From Taxillus chinensis (taxonomy: Eukaryota > Streptophyta > Magnoliopsida > Santalales > Loranthaceae): a stretch of DNA of 64,000 bases. Where the stretch lies: assembly GCA_023512835.1 (NCBI GenBank), contig CM042089.1:56702407-56766406 (forward strand). Direction: 5' to 3'. The notes beneath the pieces are model-generated. The model was not told the DNA's origin and made no database searches. It saw only the letters and a list, made by a program, of their open reading frames with translations. The translations under genes were made by a program, and so were the position numbers. Positions 21,271 through 33,780 of the stretch are shown piece by piece (the stretch's first letter is position 1; every line of letters begins with the position of its first letter).

Positions 21271-22765
21271 CGTTTGGCCTGAAGAATGTAGGAGCAACTT
21301 ATTAGCGAGCCATGGTGACCCTATTCCATGATATGATACATGAAGAAGTCGAAGTATATATGGATGACATGATAGCCAAATTACGGAGCACTAAAGATCA
21401 TATTGAAGTACTTCACAAGCTTTTCAACAGACTACGGAAATATCAGCTCAAATTGAACCCCGAAAAATGCACTTTCGGATCCATGTTGGGAAAACTATTA
21501 GGTTTCGTTGTGAGCCACAAAGGAGTGGGAATTGATCCAGACAAAGTTCGAGCTATCCAAGGGATGCCCCCAGCACGAACCATCAAGGAGGTTAAAGGAT
21601 TCCTCGGGCGATTGAATTACATTGCTCGGTTCATTTCACAATTGACAGCCACATGTGAACCCATCTTCAAGATTTTATGAAAGAATAATACGAAAGTTGG
21701 AATGACAAGTGTCAAGAAGCCTTTGATAGGATCAAACAATATCTATCTAATTTACTGTTTTGGTCCCACCAATACCAAACAGACCTTTGATCTTATGCTT
21801 ATTGGTTCGGGAGTCCTCAATGGGTTGTGTCTTAGGGCAACATGATTCTACAGAAGAAGGAGCTGGCCATTTATTATCTCGGCAAGAAGTTCACTATCAA
21901 TGAAGAAAACTATACACCATTGGAAAAGACATGTTGTGCCCTTGTTTGGATAACCAGGAAGATTGAGGCAAGACACTCTTTATCATACTACATGGCTGAT
22001 CTCCAAGCATGATCCACTCAAATATCTCTTGGAAAAGCCATCCATCTCTGGAAGAATCGCCAAATGGCGGTTGATCTTGTCGGAATATGATATCATCTAC
22101 GTGCCTCGAAAGCCATAAAAGGAAGTGCAATAGCTAATTACTTGAGCATGACAAACATTAGAAGATTACGAGCCTATGACTATTGGCCTTCCATGGATGA
22201 GCACATCAACATCATTACAGCTGAAGTATCAGACATGTAAACTATGTGGTTTGATAGAGTTTCCGGTTTTTGGAACACGGTGTTAGGGCCATCCTGATAT
22301 CTCCAAAAGGCGAACATTTCCCAATGGCGGTAAACTTAACCTTCCCTTGTACCAACAATGTAGCGGAATATGAGGCCTGTGTGATGGGGCTTCAAGAAGC
22401 AATTAGCAAAGGAATCAAAAAATTATGAGTGTTTGGTGATTCTGCGCTTATCATTTTTCGAGTAAGGAGAAAATGGGAGACTCGGAACCACAAATTAATC
22501 CCATATCAGAAGCATGTCGCAGAGTTAGCTGAGCAGTTTGAAGACATTATATTTGAGCATATGCCCAGGGAGTACAATCAGATTCCCAACGCGCTTGCAA
22601 CTCTAGCCTCCCTCCTTCGGCTAGACACAAATTTGGAAGTTCAGTCTTTTGATATTCGCATACAAGATACTCCTTCAAATTGTATGGCCATGAAATACCG
22701 AGGAAAAGCCCTAGTATGATGACATCAGACAGTATTTGTTCAAGCAAGAATACCCAGCGGAGGAA
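21271..22765 (+). pseudogene. Extra copy of Tat/Ogre pol segment (reverse transcriptase to second RNase H)
   Basis: The 1.49 kb from CGTTT to CCCAGCGGAG repeats 41462 to about 42956. The first 400 bases are identical (YMDDMIAKL of reverse transcriptase included). From about 21690 to 22260 this copy has many small differences, often CAG turned to CGG or CG. At about 22701 it has a TAG where the other copy has TGG (Trp). At 22766 it stops abruptly and joins the 3' ORF of the copia element. It is either a true duplication or an assembly artefact. Confidence 0.9.
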
Positions 22766-24492
22766 GTAGACAGTGAATGGATGGAGGTGGCGACAAGATC
22801 CATTTTCTGCTCCATGGAAGTGGAGGAGTCAGTGAGAGCGGAGAGGAGTTGGGCGCCGAGGGCATCAACTTTGGCAGCGATGGCGGAAATTTGGGCGCTT
22901 TGAGCGTGGGCATGTCGGTCCAGCTGAGCGGAAAGCACAGCATCGGAGTGGACCGTGCCAAAAGGGGCACACCCAAGTACTAACTCCGGAGCTTTGGAGG
23001 ACTCCCCCGCATGAACAGGAGCAGGAGTGCAGTGGGCAGAGGAGTCCGCAGGAGTATCAGCAGCAGCAGGAGCATCCGGAGCATCAGAGGCATCCGGAGC
23101 ATCGGAGGCATCCGGAGCATTGGAGGCATCCGGAGCAAGAGACCCGCTGTGACCAGACAAGTCAACCACGGGAATCGCGGCGGCAGGAGAAGAGGGTCCA
23201 GCCTTAGCAGTAGAAGGACTTCGGGTAGCAGGGACTGGGCCGGAGGGTGTAGGGAACGACACATCGGGAATGGCAGCCGGCGTAAGAAAGTCGTGGTCCA
23301 GATTCCAGATGATCATGGTCTCCGGGGATTGGGTATTGCGTGTGTAAAACACCCGGAGATCAGTGTCAGGAATGGAGGAGGTGTGGGCTAGGTTGAAACG
23401 GAGCCAAAGGTCCGTTAAGGTGACGGCGGAGAGATGGTCAAGGTAATCTCGGGGTTGAGGTAGAGGAGGCAAAGGGGCTTCCGGAGAAGCAGCCGGGACA
23501 TCAGCGGTGGCGACAGCAACAGCGGTAGTAACCGCGGCAGCTATACGGATGTGGAGGGAGTGGGGACATCGGCGGCGAGAGGGGGCGGAGGAAACGGCTT
23601 TAGACGCACCGCGCCGAGAGGGCCCCGCAACCTCGGACGGTTCGGCACGGACGCTTGGGCCGGGAGGCCCGTGAGTGGGAGGGCGCAACGAACGGACCGA
23701 ATCCGGGAGGATCGGTGTGTAGAACTGACCTCGTGGGCTTGGCTGTCGGAGGGGTCACCAACAGAGCTGCCTTGTTGTTCCGAGGCAGGGAGAACGCGGA
23801 GAGCTACAGTGGGTCGGCGAGCGGTCATGTTCTCGTCCGGCGTAAGGTGACGAAGGTAATAAGCCGAGGGAAACGAGATAGCATCAAATCGGGCGAAATG
23901 GTCCGGACGTAGATGCCGGAAGACAATGCTGAGGATGCGCCTGAAGGAATGGTTTTTGGAACCATTCTGCGACGAAACGAAATAAGAACATCCCCCAATC
24001 CATCGGAAGACCTTCAAAAACGCCGTACATGGCCGGGAGAAGATCGTACGGAACCGAGTCCAGGGCGATGTGCGAGCCGATAGGCATCGACTTAGAATAG
24101 TCACCATACATCGATAGCGACCCTGGAAGGATTTCACCTTGTATTCCTTCCCCTTGTTCGTGCAACCCATAGAAGCCGCCATTGGATCGGCATCTCGGGC
24201 GCTGTGGTTCACCAAGAGGTAGGTGGAGAGCGGTGCGGAGAACAGCTGGAGTGATGATGATGGATTCACCGCGGACATAAGAGGTTATGGAATCGGTGGT
24301 GCAGCGAATCCGTTGGTAATACTCAAGAATGTCATCGATAAGAAGATCGACGGGATTGGAGACCAGGCTGAGTATGTGCGAGGCTTCAAGAAGAGGGCGA
24401 AGCTGGAAAAACCAATCCGGAGGATCAGAAACAGCATTCCAATCAACTAGATGGCCAGGATTAACGCCGGAAAGAGAGATTCTGGGTGCCAT
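22766..24492 (-). pseudogene. SIRE-type third ORF (position of the env-like gene), frameshifted and cut at its 3' end
   Basis: Starts at ATG 24492 (MAPRISLSGVNPGH). The N-terminal 200 residues contain DLLIDDILEYYQRI and ITPAVLRTALHLPLGEP, similar in style to plant-transposon-associated domains. Two frameshifts (about 23950-24000 and 23600) move the frame to a Pro/Ala/Ser-rich middle, a run of DASDAP repeats (about 23083-23140) and a C-terminal heptad-like helix (about 22790-22930). I see no signal peptide or membrane segment, so an envelope role is not supported here. The region is much richer in G+C than its surroundings. It ends at the junction with Tat sequence, so the polypurine tract and downstream end are missing. 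Confidence 0.7.
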
Positions 24493-26156
24493 TGCAGATT
24501 TGATGGGAAGGAAAAGAGGAAAGGTGAGGTCTTGACAGTAGAAGAAGCAACGAGAGGTTTAGGGATTTGAAATGAGCAATACTCGTGCTTCGCAGAATGA
24601 TCAGAACATATAAGACCGAGTCCGCAAATGTCAGCGGGTCTAGGAATGTGCGAGTGAGATAGGGACCCGCGCGACATGCTGATGTCATTAGTCTGGATAT
24701 CAATGCGTCTCCGAATAAAACGATGTCGTGGAGACCGCATGACCAAGTAGAGATGACAACTGGTTGCCATCCAGAGAAGTGTGTGTGCAACCCGAGATAT
24801 GCATTTAATGAATCATCATTATTCCTCCTCAAAAGCATGCGACATATGAGTATACGTGGATTGTCACAATTGAACAATGTCAAGAGTCCGGAGGTAAGAG
24901 CCGACACTCATCCGGAGTTAATAATATTCATGAAAGAGTATCCGGATGAATAATAGACCTTGTCCGTCGTAAACAGAGTTTGGTGAGAGAGTAGAGTAGA
25001 TTCCTTTGCGATCAAAAAGTCGAAGAGAAGAGAAGTACCACAACACTTCAAATCCGAGACTATGGACTGGATTTATCAATACGGTTGCAAAGAAAATTTG
25101 AACCTGTAGCTAAATAAAGATATACTGAAAATACAAAAGCTTAACAGGCAAGGATTAGTACGGATTAGAGATGAAAATCAGTGAAAAACAACATAATCCG
25201 AACCAATGAGAAACAGAACTCATGCATAGCTAAGAATGTAGTAGACGTATGCAACGTGAAAGTGATCAATATTACTGAATCAGGGCATATGTCAGATAGC
25301 AATACACAGGTTCATATAGGTCAACATAGCGAAACCGTCTTGCTGAACAACGTAGCTAAGATTAATTAAAGATCATATGATTTGGCTACATTAGGATTCA
25401 TGAGTGAGCAATGATAAAGCGAACACATGTCAAAAGAAAGCAGATGATGAGTCGATTAAAATGCATGGTTGAAGAAGAAAATACATCCAAACATGCCACT
25501 TTTCTGATTTAAAACAGCATGTCCAGTCAGATCCGGAAGTAAAAGTTTAGAGGAGGGAGAATCCGAGACATATTAGGGGTTCATTGCTGCTCCCCCATAG
25601 ATCATTTAATCCTCTCAATGAAAAGATCCCCCTCGGATAGACGATCGGGAAAGAGGTCATGAGACATATACGGGGGTATTCCTGAATAATATATAAAGTA
25701 TTTTCTCCCCCGTAGATTGTGCAATCCTCTCGGTTGACGTTTCGATTTGTAGTTCAAGACTGTCTATCTTATTAGAAAACTATACTTCAGGTGATCAGAT
25801 CGCGTTTGAGTATTCATCCACCAGGCATTCCAAGCTAGCCCATTTCACTTCTTCAACTATGCATGTTAATAGAGTAATCTAAATGAACATGCTTTTGTCA
25901 TGTGGTGATTAATGGAAGTTAAGATCATGAACCCGAAGGAGGTAAATCATATAAACTGTAATTTTGTTAGCTTTAAACGACTTCGATCGGAAACGCAAGC
26001 ATCCTCCCATTATGAGGTTGAGATTAATATCGAAACATGAAACCGTTAAACAAGTAAGTATGATCAACAATACGATCGGTGAGTTTCTACTACTTTCAAG
26101 AACGTACAATGCATGGTCTGTGAGTAAATATACTATTGGGTAATTCAAATGAGAAG
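24493..26156 (-). other. Non-coding stretch between copia pol and the third ORF
   Basis: About 1.6 kb without a convincing reading frame. On the minus strand two purine tracts (ATGGGGGAGCAGCAATG near 25585 and ACGGGGGAGAAAA near 25705) resemble plus-strand primers; a central or subgenomic role is speculation. Confidence 0.5.
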
Positions 26157-27604
26157 CTATGCAGAGAAGTCGAGCATACCTAATCGGAAGAGTAGTTCAG
26201 AAAACCTCGCATCAGGTAGGGGCTTTGTAAGTATATCTGCTAATTGATCTTCAGTGGCAACATGTTCCAGTGAAATATGCTTTTTGAGAACATGATCGCG
26301 TATGAAGTGATACCTGACCTCAATGTGCTTCGTCTTAGGATGCATGACAGGATTGTTGCTGATGGCAATTGCACTAGTGTTGTCACAATAAAGTGGAATA
26401 GAGAACATGTCGAATCCATAGTCAGTAAGTTGACTTTGCATCCAAAGTAGGCTTGCGCAAAGAACTTCCGCAGCTATATATTCCGCCTCGACGATAGAGG
26501 TTGATACGGAATTCGCTTCTTACCAAACCATGAGATCAATCTATTTCCAAGAAACCGACACATACCGCTTGTGCTTTTCCTGTCGATGCGACATCCAGGA
26601 AGTCGGCATCGAGTACCCAGGATAAGGTGAAGTTGGACTCCTTTGGGTACCGAGTCCTAAATTCATCGTCCCTTTGAGATACCTTAATATCCGTTTTACA
26701 TGAAGCATATGTGACTCCTTGGGATTCGCCTCGGTATCGTGCACAAATGCAAGTTGCAAACATAATGTCTGGGCGACTTGTTGTAAGATACGACAAGGAT
26801 CCAATCATCCCTCTCGTAGTCGAGTCACATTTATCGATATGCCGTCCACATCCGGATCTAACTTGGCACCGACAGGCATGGGAGTTTTGACGGGAGATGA
26901 ACCTTCCATACCAAACTTCTTAATAAGATCGCGAGTGTACTTAGCCTGATTAATGAAGATTCCTTCCTTTAATTGTTTGACTTCAATTCCAAGGAAGTAG
27001 GACGGTTCTCCCATCATGCTCATTTCAAACTTGCCTGTCATCAACTTAGCAAACTCTTCACAAAGCTTCGGATTCGTTGATCCGAAAATGATATCATCCA
27101 CGTATATTTGTACAATCAGAGTGTGTCCTTTCTCTTTTCGTAAAAATAGGGTGGTGTCTATCTTCCCTTTTTGGAAGTTATGAGCAAGAAGGAATTCTGA
27201 CAGTGTGCCGTACCAGGCTCTTGGAGCTTGCTTCAAACCGTATAGTGCTTTCTGAAGTTTGTAGACAAGATGTCCTGCCTTAGGTTCAATGAAGCCGGGA
27301 GGTTATTCAACATACACCTCCTCTTGAAGGTCTCCATTCAGGAATGCGCTCTTGACGTCCATTTGATAAACTATGAAGTTTTCATATGAAGCATACGCCA
27401 GAAACATTCGGATTGCCTCAAGTCTTGCGACCGGAGCAAAGGTTTCATCATAATCTATTCCTTCTTCTTGACGATATCCTTTGGCTACCAGTCTGGCTTT
27501 GTTTCGGATTACTATTCCATCCGTATCAAGCTTGTTCCGGAACACCCATTTAACGCCAATGACTTGCTGAGACTTAGGCCTTGGTACTAAGGTCCACACA
27601 TTAT
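26157..27604 (-). pseudogene. Copia reverse transcriptase and RNase H
   Basis: Begins with [14 protein letters not shown] and [20 protein letters not shown]. It contains [28 protein letters not shown] and the catalytic YVDDIIFGSTN (near 27090). RNase H ends with HIEVRYHFIRDH, ATEDQLADILTKPLP. A TAA lies at 27303-27305, and RNase H changes frame several times within about 270 bases (26540-26808), so the gene is indel-damaged rather than only nonsense-mutated. The word order and the long 3' extension fit the SIRE/Maximus clade. Confidence 0.9.
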
Positions 27605-29480
27605 TTCTCTTAAATTGATTCAGTCTTCTTCTGCATGGCTTCTATCCAATTCGAATCTTGAAGAGCTTCATCTACCACCTTTGGTTCTATTTGAGATAGA
27701 AAACACGAGTAAAGACTCATGTTGGAGGTGGCTGGTCTTGTTCTTACACCAACAGTAGGATCACCAATCACTTGATCTGAGGGATGGTTTCGGGTCCATC
27801 TATAATTCTGTGCATGTGTTGGTTGATCTTGAACAATTTGAAGCTCTTCCAGATTGGGTGGTTCAGTTGTATCGACTGGTTGAGCTTCGTCCGGAGAAGA
27901 TGTTTCCGTATTGAGAGGTACGGATGAACTAGTTGGTTCTTCAACACTGTTTCTTCCAGTGTTAACTAGTCCGGACGGACTTGTAGGTGCTCCGGAATTT
28001 TGTGTATCCGTAGGAGTATGTCCGGAGCTAAATGGTAGTCCGAAGTCAGAGTCATCCATAGCATCATCCATACAATTTTGTTGTGTTTCGCTGATGCCAC
28101 GTGGTTGGTCAGGATATGTAACAGGAATATTCATAAACTTCGAGTAATCGACGTTGCTGTCCATGACCTGCATATTGGAATTTGAAGAACCGACTTTTGA
28201 CCAAACGAGATTAGCTTCATCAAAGGTCACATGGATAGATTCTTCAACTTTAAAAAGTTTTCTATTGAAGACCCGATAAGCCTTGCTATGTAGTGAGTAC
28301 CCGACAAAAATCCCATCATCAGATTTTGGTTCAAATTTATTCCGGGTCTCTTTGCCATTGATCAGTATATAGCAAGTACACCCAAAAGCTCTGAAATGTG
28401 AAATCGAAGGTTTTCGTCCTCTCCACATCTCATAGGGTGTTTTCATGGTAGATTTATTTATTAGAGTTCTGTTTCGAACATAGCGGGCGGTGGACACAGC
28501 TTCAGCCCATAGATTGAGAGGAAGCGTTGCCCCTGCTAACATGGATCTACCAGCTTCAACTAAAGTACGATTCTTGCGCTCAGCTACCCCATTTTGTTGT
28601 GGGGTTCTAGGAGCAGAGAAGTCATGCTGTATGCCCTGTTGTAACAATATGATCTCATTTCTGAAAAATCAAATTCTGTACCATGATCACTCCTGATGCA
28701 TTTAATGCTCAGTCCTTGTGAGTTGCTTATCCAGTTGAAAAGATCTACAAGATGTTCAAAAGTTTGATCCTTTGATTTCAGGAACATCACCCATGTGTAT
28801 CGGTGAAATCATCGATAACCACAAGGGTATATCTCGCACCTGACTAGTGATGGAACAGATATAGGACCACATAGGTCCATATGAAGAAGTTGTAGAGGAG
28901 CAGTTATTGAGTTAACTGATTTGCTCTTAAAGCTGTGTTTGGTCTGTTTACCAAGTTGGCATTCTCGACAGAGTGTCTCTGGAGAATTTGAGTTTGGGTA
29001 GACCAGTGACAAGATCAAGTGACGCTAATTTAGACAAAGTCTTAAAGTTTAAATGTGCGCATCGCTTGTGCCATAACCAACTATCTTCATCTGTTGCTTT
29101 CGTGAGGAAGCATACAGGGTCAGAAGAATTATTTCTTAAGACCACTGAGTATATGTCCCCATCTCTTGATCCGGATAACTTAACATCTCCGGATAAGTTT
29201 TCTCTTCTTCACAGTGTTGGACAAAAAGGAAACAGAAAATCCTTTGTCACATAGCTTACCGACACTTAGCAAATTATGCTTTAAACCTTCGACTAGTGCA
29301 ACTTTAGTGATTGATACACGGCCGTTAGTTAAAGTGCCATACCCTGATCTTACCTTTCTTTGTTGTCGCCATATGAAACGGATGGACCTTGTTTATCATT
29401 AACTTCTACAAGCAGAGTCTGATCACCCGTCATATGTCCAGGAGCATCCACTATCAAGGATCCACTTGCTTTTGTTGATC
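27605..29480 (-). pseudogene. Copia protease, GAG-pre-integrase and integrase
   Basis: The protease motif LDSGCS is present near 29460 but the following conserved RHMTGD is out of frame by a small indel. The GAG-pre-integrase zinc region (LWHKRCAHLNFKTLSKL, near 29080) and LDLVTGLPKL follow. Integrase has HMDLCGPI, IRSDHGTEF and PQQNGVAERKNRTL, giving the D, D, E triad. The frame shifts near 28640 and 27605. The C-terminal part is Pro/Ser/Thr-rich up to the reverse transcriptase. Confidence 0.88.
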
Positions 29481-31830
29481 TTTAACTTCAAGTGATCCGG
29501 CAATGCATTCCAGAGATGCTCCTGAAAGACAACGGTTTACACTTTTGGTGCCCAAACTTGTTTCGGGCGGTTAGAGAGAGCGATAGATTGTCAACATTTA
29601 CGGATTTGATTTTGCTAGGACTCTTAGCTTTCCAAGTTGACATTAACTTGTTAGTTTCAAATTACTTCTTTTATTTGGGTTTTCTTGAGAGAGACACTCC
29701 TTTTAGATTTAGATTTTGTTTTGCTCGAAGAACCCCTTTTATAAAACTGATCTTTATTGGATTGAAATTGATTACAAAGCCAGTATCGATAGACTCCAAC
29801 ATTCATAGTGATAATGACCCATTTCCCTACATATGGAACAGACCTATAATGTGAAGTACAAACAGGGGATACAGGTCTCTTAGATTTTACTGATTTTCTA
29901 CTGTTCCGTGTGGCCTAATCCATTACGTTTGGGTGACGCGCTCTTGGCCCTAAATGCGTCGGCCTTAGCCTTGTCTTTCTTTTTGGGTGCTACGGTTTTG
30001 CTTTAACTGAGCAGCCTTCCCCTTCATCTTTAGTTACGGGTCTACTTGGTTGGGAAGTGCGAGAATGACCTGCCTCCACAATCATAAACTATGGTGCCAC
30101 CTGAAATGAAACCATCCAACGGTTTAGATGTACTAACGGGATATAAGTTGGTTAGTTTATGAGTGAAATCCGGAGGACACTCGGTAGCTTGAGCTATGGA
30201 AGTTGATGGTTCGAAACCTAGGCCAGGTTTACTCGGATGTCGTCAGGATCGGTCCCTAAAGGTAGAGGCTATTTCCCCGGATTTTAGCCACTTACGATTT
30301 ATTTCCTTTTCCTGTTCCAGGTCATTTTCGAGTCTTTTTACTATAACTTTTAGGCCTGAGAGATTGGTATTTAACAAATGATTTTCAGCTCTTAGATCAT
30401 GATACCAAGCTTCTTTTCCTCTGAAGTCGTTGACGTCCTTTTCGAGTCTATTAATAGTAAATTCAAGACGTTTATTCCGACTTTCCATATCTTTGTACAT
30501 TTGAGTAATTATTAGTCTCTCATTCTTTTCATGATCACATGCGGTAGTAAGAGATTCTAATTTACTCAGGAGCTCGAAGATAGAAGGTACCTCGGATTTG
30601 CCATGAGGCGGAAGGGGGGTTGTTGGTGGCTCATTATCCGAGGATTCCTCCTCTTCTTCGAGCCACTCATGTATTTTGTCACGAGCGCCTTCCTCTTGCT
30701 CTTGCTTGTTATCCGAGGTGGAGCGGCGAGGAGTTACCTTGTCACTTTTCTCGGCCACTTTTGTTTTGAACCTGCATTCCTTGGCCCAGTGACCGGTTTT
30801 CCCACAATTGAAACATTCCTGGGAACTGGACTCCGGTCGCTCCTTCCTTTGGAACGATGATGATGAGCGTCTTCCGAACCCTTTTCCGCTTTCGTAGGAA
30901 TCGCTCAAAGGATTTGACAAGAAGGGCTATCTCCTCCTCCTCGTCGAATCGAATTGTCGGATACGTCCGTATCATCATTCCTCAGTATGTTTAGACATTC
31001 CGTAGCTTTGAGAGCTACCCCCTTTTTCTTTTCGAGCTATTTTCTCATCTCTGTCGAGTACTTAAACACTTTCGTGAGTCCGCAGCCTCTCCATACGATT
31101 CTTCAGAGGGGAACACCTCGCGCTTTTGTCTAATTGCATCTGGAGTTGTTTGGAGTAGTAGCGATCCGGCAATGAGCGAAAGAACTTGTCATTAATCTGG
31201 GATTGAGAATAATGCTCATTGACGATCTTGACTCAAGAATGAGCTTGCCGAATCTCCGATAGATGCTTTCAAGTGATTCGCCCGGTTTATGATTAAAACT
31301 CTCAAAGTTCTGGTCGAGAGTGCGGAGATCACATTCTGCATCCGGGGACCGACTCCCCTCATAAAGGATTGTCGGTTTGTCCCAAAGCGGCTTTTGTCGT
31401 GCGCCCCCCGGGGGCCCGGGGAAAGCCCCGGACATCCAAAGACGATGTAACATAAGCCGAGCCTTTTCACTAGCGCACTGTGCCTCTTTCATCGTTGGTA
31501 AGTTCAAGATCTGTCTTTGGCCTCCTAACTCCATGTTCTCCGATAGTCATTGGAATTGGAATCTCCTGATGAAGACATGGCCACATAAGATGATCATGGC
31601 ATACCATAAACATCTTCATGTGAGCTTTCCACTGGGAGAAAAGCTCAGGTGTGAATTTGGGCGGTTTCGTTAAAGTAAAACCGAACTCCGTGGTTGAGGA
31701 GCGGCGGCGAAGAGTTGAGGTGGGTCGACATTTTCACTTGCTGCTTCGATTCGGGATGGGCTCCTGTGCACCTCCGGAGTTAAGGCGAGTGTTGAATAGC
31801 ATACTGCTTTCTTCGGCCATTTCTGAGATT
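29481..31830 (-). pseudogene. Copia gag with zinc knuckle and coiled coil
   Basis: Starts near MAEESSMLFNTRLNSG (about 31820). KPPKFTPELFSQWKAHM and LWDKPTILYEGS, then GESLESIYRRF, mark the capsid-like part with several frameshifts. The block 30243-30920 holds the CCHC knuckle CFNCGKTGHWAKEC (near 30800) followed by an acidic linker and about 110 residues of charged heptads, the long coiled-coil gag typical of SIRE elements. Downstream (29481-30242) are a degraded second Cys/His motif and KQVWAPK before the protease. Confidence 0.85.
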
Positions 31831-31868
31831 GAAAGAGTGGGATCTCTACTTAGAACAAAGTAGAACTC

Positions 31869-31880
31869 GCTTTGATACCA
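31869..31880 (-). other. Primer binding site of the copia element
   Basis: On the minus strand TGGTATCAAAGC begins 2 bases after the 5' LTR end ACCATCA. It differs by one base from the usual TGGTATCAGAGC. Confidence 0.85.
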
Positions 31881-31882
31881 CT

Positions 31883-31992
31883 TGATGGTCCCTTGGAGCC
31901 TAAAGGGGGGGGGTGAATAGGCTCTTATTAAAACTCTTTCCTTTCTCTCAAGACACAAACACTTATCTAGTTTAAGTGATAAAATCATTGGG
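31883..31992 (-). repeat. Copia right (5') LTR, first piece
   Basis: TGATGGTCCC to GATAAAATCATTG, equal to the beginning of the left LTR at 20032. It is broken by insertion of Tekay element C and continues at 40322. Confidence 0.9.
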
Positions 31993-33780
31993 GTCACGCC
32001 CGGATTTCAACCCGAGGAAACGTACGTGACTCCTTTACCCACACGGAGGGAAAGGGGTAGGATACAACATACACTTCACATTTTATTTCAGAGACCAAAA
32101 TCACATAATTATTAAATTCAAACCACATGCCTTTATTATGTTTCAAACTCATTTAGAATCTCATGGGTTACAAGGCCTCACAAAATTACATAACACAAAT
32201 ACATAACAAAAACAAGAAAGAAATAAGGTCTCCACCTTGGTGTTCCCACCTTTCGCCCGTAGGTTCGTAAAGAAAACAACATGGTAGGGGCCCCGCGAGG
32301 AGTCTCCCACCCATCCCGCACTATATCACATGCCTTGTGTACAAGTGTGTCGTGATACAATTATTCCACCGGATATAGTTACGGGCCGACAGAAACACAT
32401 CATACATGGGCTGGACATAAACATTCCCGAGCTTCCACACCCACCGGGTTCCACAACGTCCGGGCTTCACGCCACCGGTTCCACAAAACGTCCCGGCTTC
32501 CACAAGTCCCGGGCTTCCACGACCGGGTTCAAAACTCCCGGGCTCCACCCACCGGGTCCACAAATCCCGGCTCCACCCCCCCGGGTGACAAGCAAACACG
32601 CAGCACATGGCCATACGGGAATAACATCAAACACTTAGTGTTAGTCACACGAATAACATCGAACACTTAGCATGAATATCCACAAGCTCTAAACTCACCA
32701 CACAAACAAATAACACACCGGACGTGCGTGGCCTCACGAGCATTACCTCAAACACATAACATGCACGTTGCTGGCTTACCTCAAACACATAACAGCACGG
32801 CCTCACGGGCATATGTCAAACATATAACAGCACGGCCTCACGGGCATAATGTCAAACACATAACAGCACAAACCACCCAACCTCGAAATCACACCATACG
32901 CCATGAGACCTACATATAGGACACACCTATATGGATTACATATGTTATATAAACGGATACCCCGAGTCGCCTAGACCCTAGGACGAGAGGAGGGATTAGG
33001 AAGAACAGAACCCCTACCTTAAAGCGCTCTTCCTTGCTCCCGCGCCAACGCTGTCCTCCCCACGCAAGATGCTCCAGAAGAACCAAACTCCCCTTCCCTC
33101 TCTCTCTTAGCTCTCTCTCTCTCGCGAGCAAAAGGAACACAAGAACCCTAAACTCAAACTCAAGCCCTCCTTATATAGACACCATCCACATCAAAACGAC
33201 GTAGTTTTGATTAAGAAACCCGGGATCAAAACGACGTAGTTTTGATCACACAAGTTAGCACCTTTCCGCACCCATATAGCCAAAATACTCACAGGGGGTC
33301 CTTTGGAGAAAGATCATTAGAATGACAAAACCAAGGGAACCAGCAAAAATACACCGCACGCCTTTGCACGCCAATTCCCCAATTGGCGTGCAGCTCCAAT
33401 GCACTCAAACTTCACCACAAGTCTCCTTGCATCTTGTAGAGGCCGAGGAGCAAAATATGCTGCACGTGAAATGGGTGATTCACGTCAGCTCCAAATGCTC
33501 TGAAATTTCTGTGATAGAGGACCTCATTCTAAGAAACTTTTGTTCTGCACGCCAATTGTTTGAGGCCATCTACTAGGTCAAAAGTGAGCTCCAAGATCGC
33601 CAAAACAATAACCCGCATAAAACGCATAGCATCTTCCTAGGGCATAAATGTACGCTATCGCTTGCACATGCACCTCTCAAAAGTCCCCCTTGGGCTCATC
33701 TCTTACCTTAAACTTGTGTACCAACATCCAAGGTGTTTGTGGTTAACTCCTTACACACGGGTAACACACGGGTCATTACA
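31993..33780 (-). repeat. Tekay element C, 3' LTR (left, minus orientation)
   Basis: Reads TCACGCCCGG (initial TG damaged) to GGGTCATTACA. It matches its partner 38429-40321 and, reversed, the 3' LTR of element A. It holds two copies of the ATCAAAACGACG palindrome (33190-33211 and 33225-33246) upstream of TTATATAG. It differs from its partner mostly by one- to three-base gaps, unusual for LTR pairs. Confidence 0.88.

Noticed and set aside
22777..23912. Forward open frames rich in Gly, Ser and Arg
   Set aside because: They are antisense shadows of the GC-rich third ORF of the copia element.
22766..24492. Viral envelope gene in the copia element
   Set aside because: No signal peptide, membrane segment or cysteine pattern can be seen; only its position is env-like.
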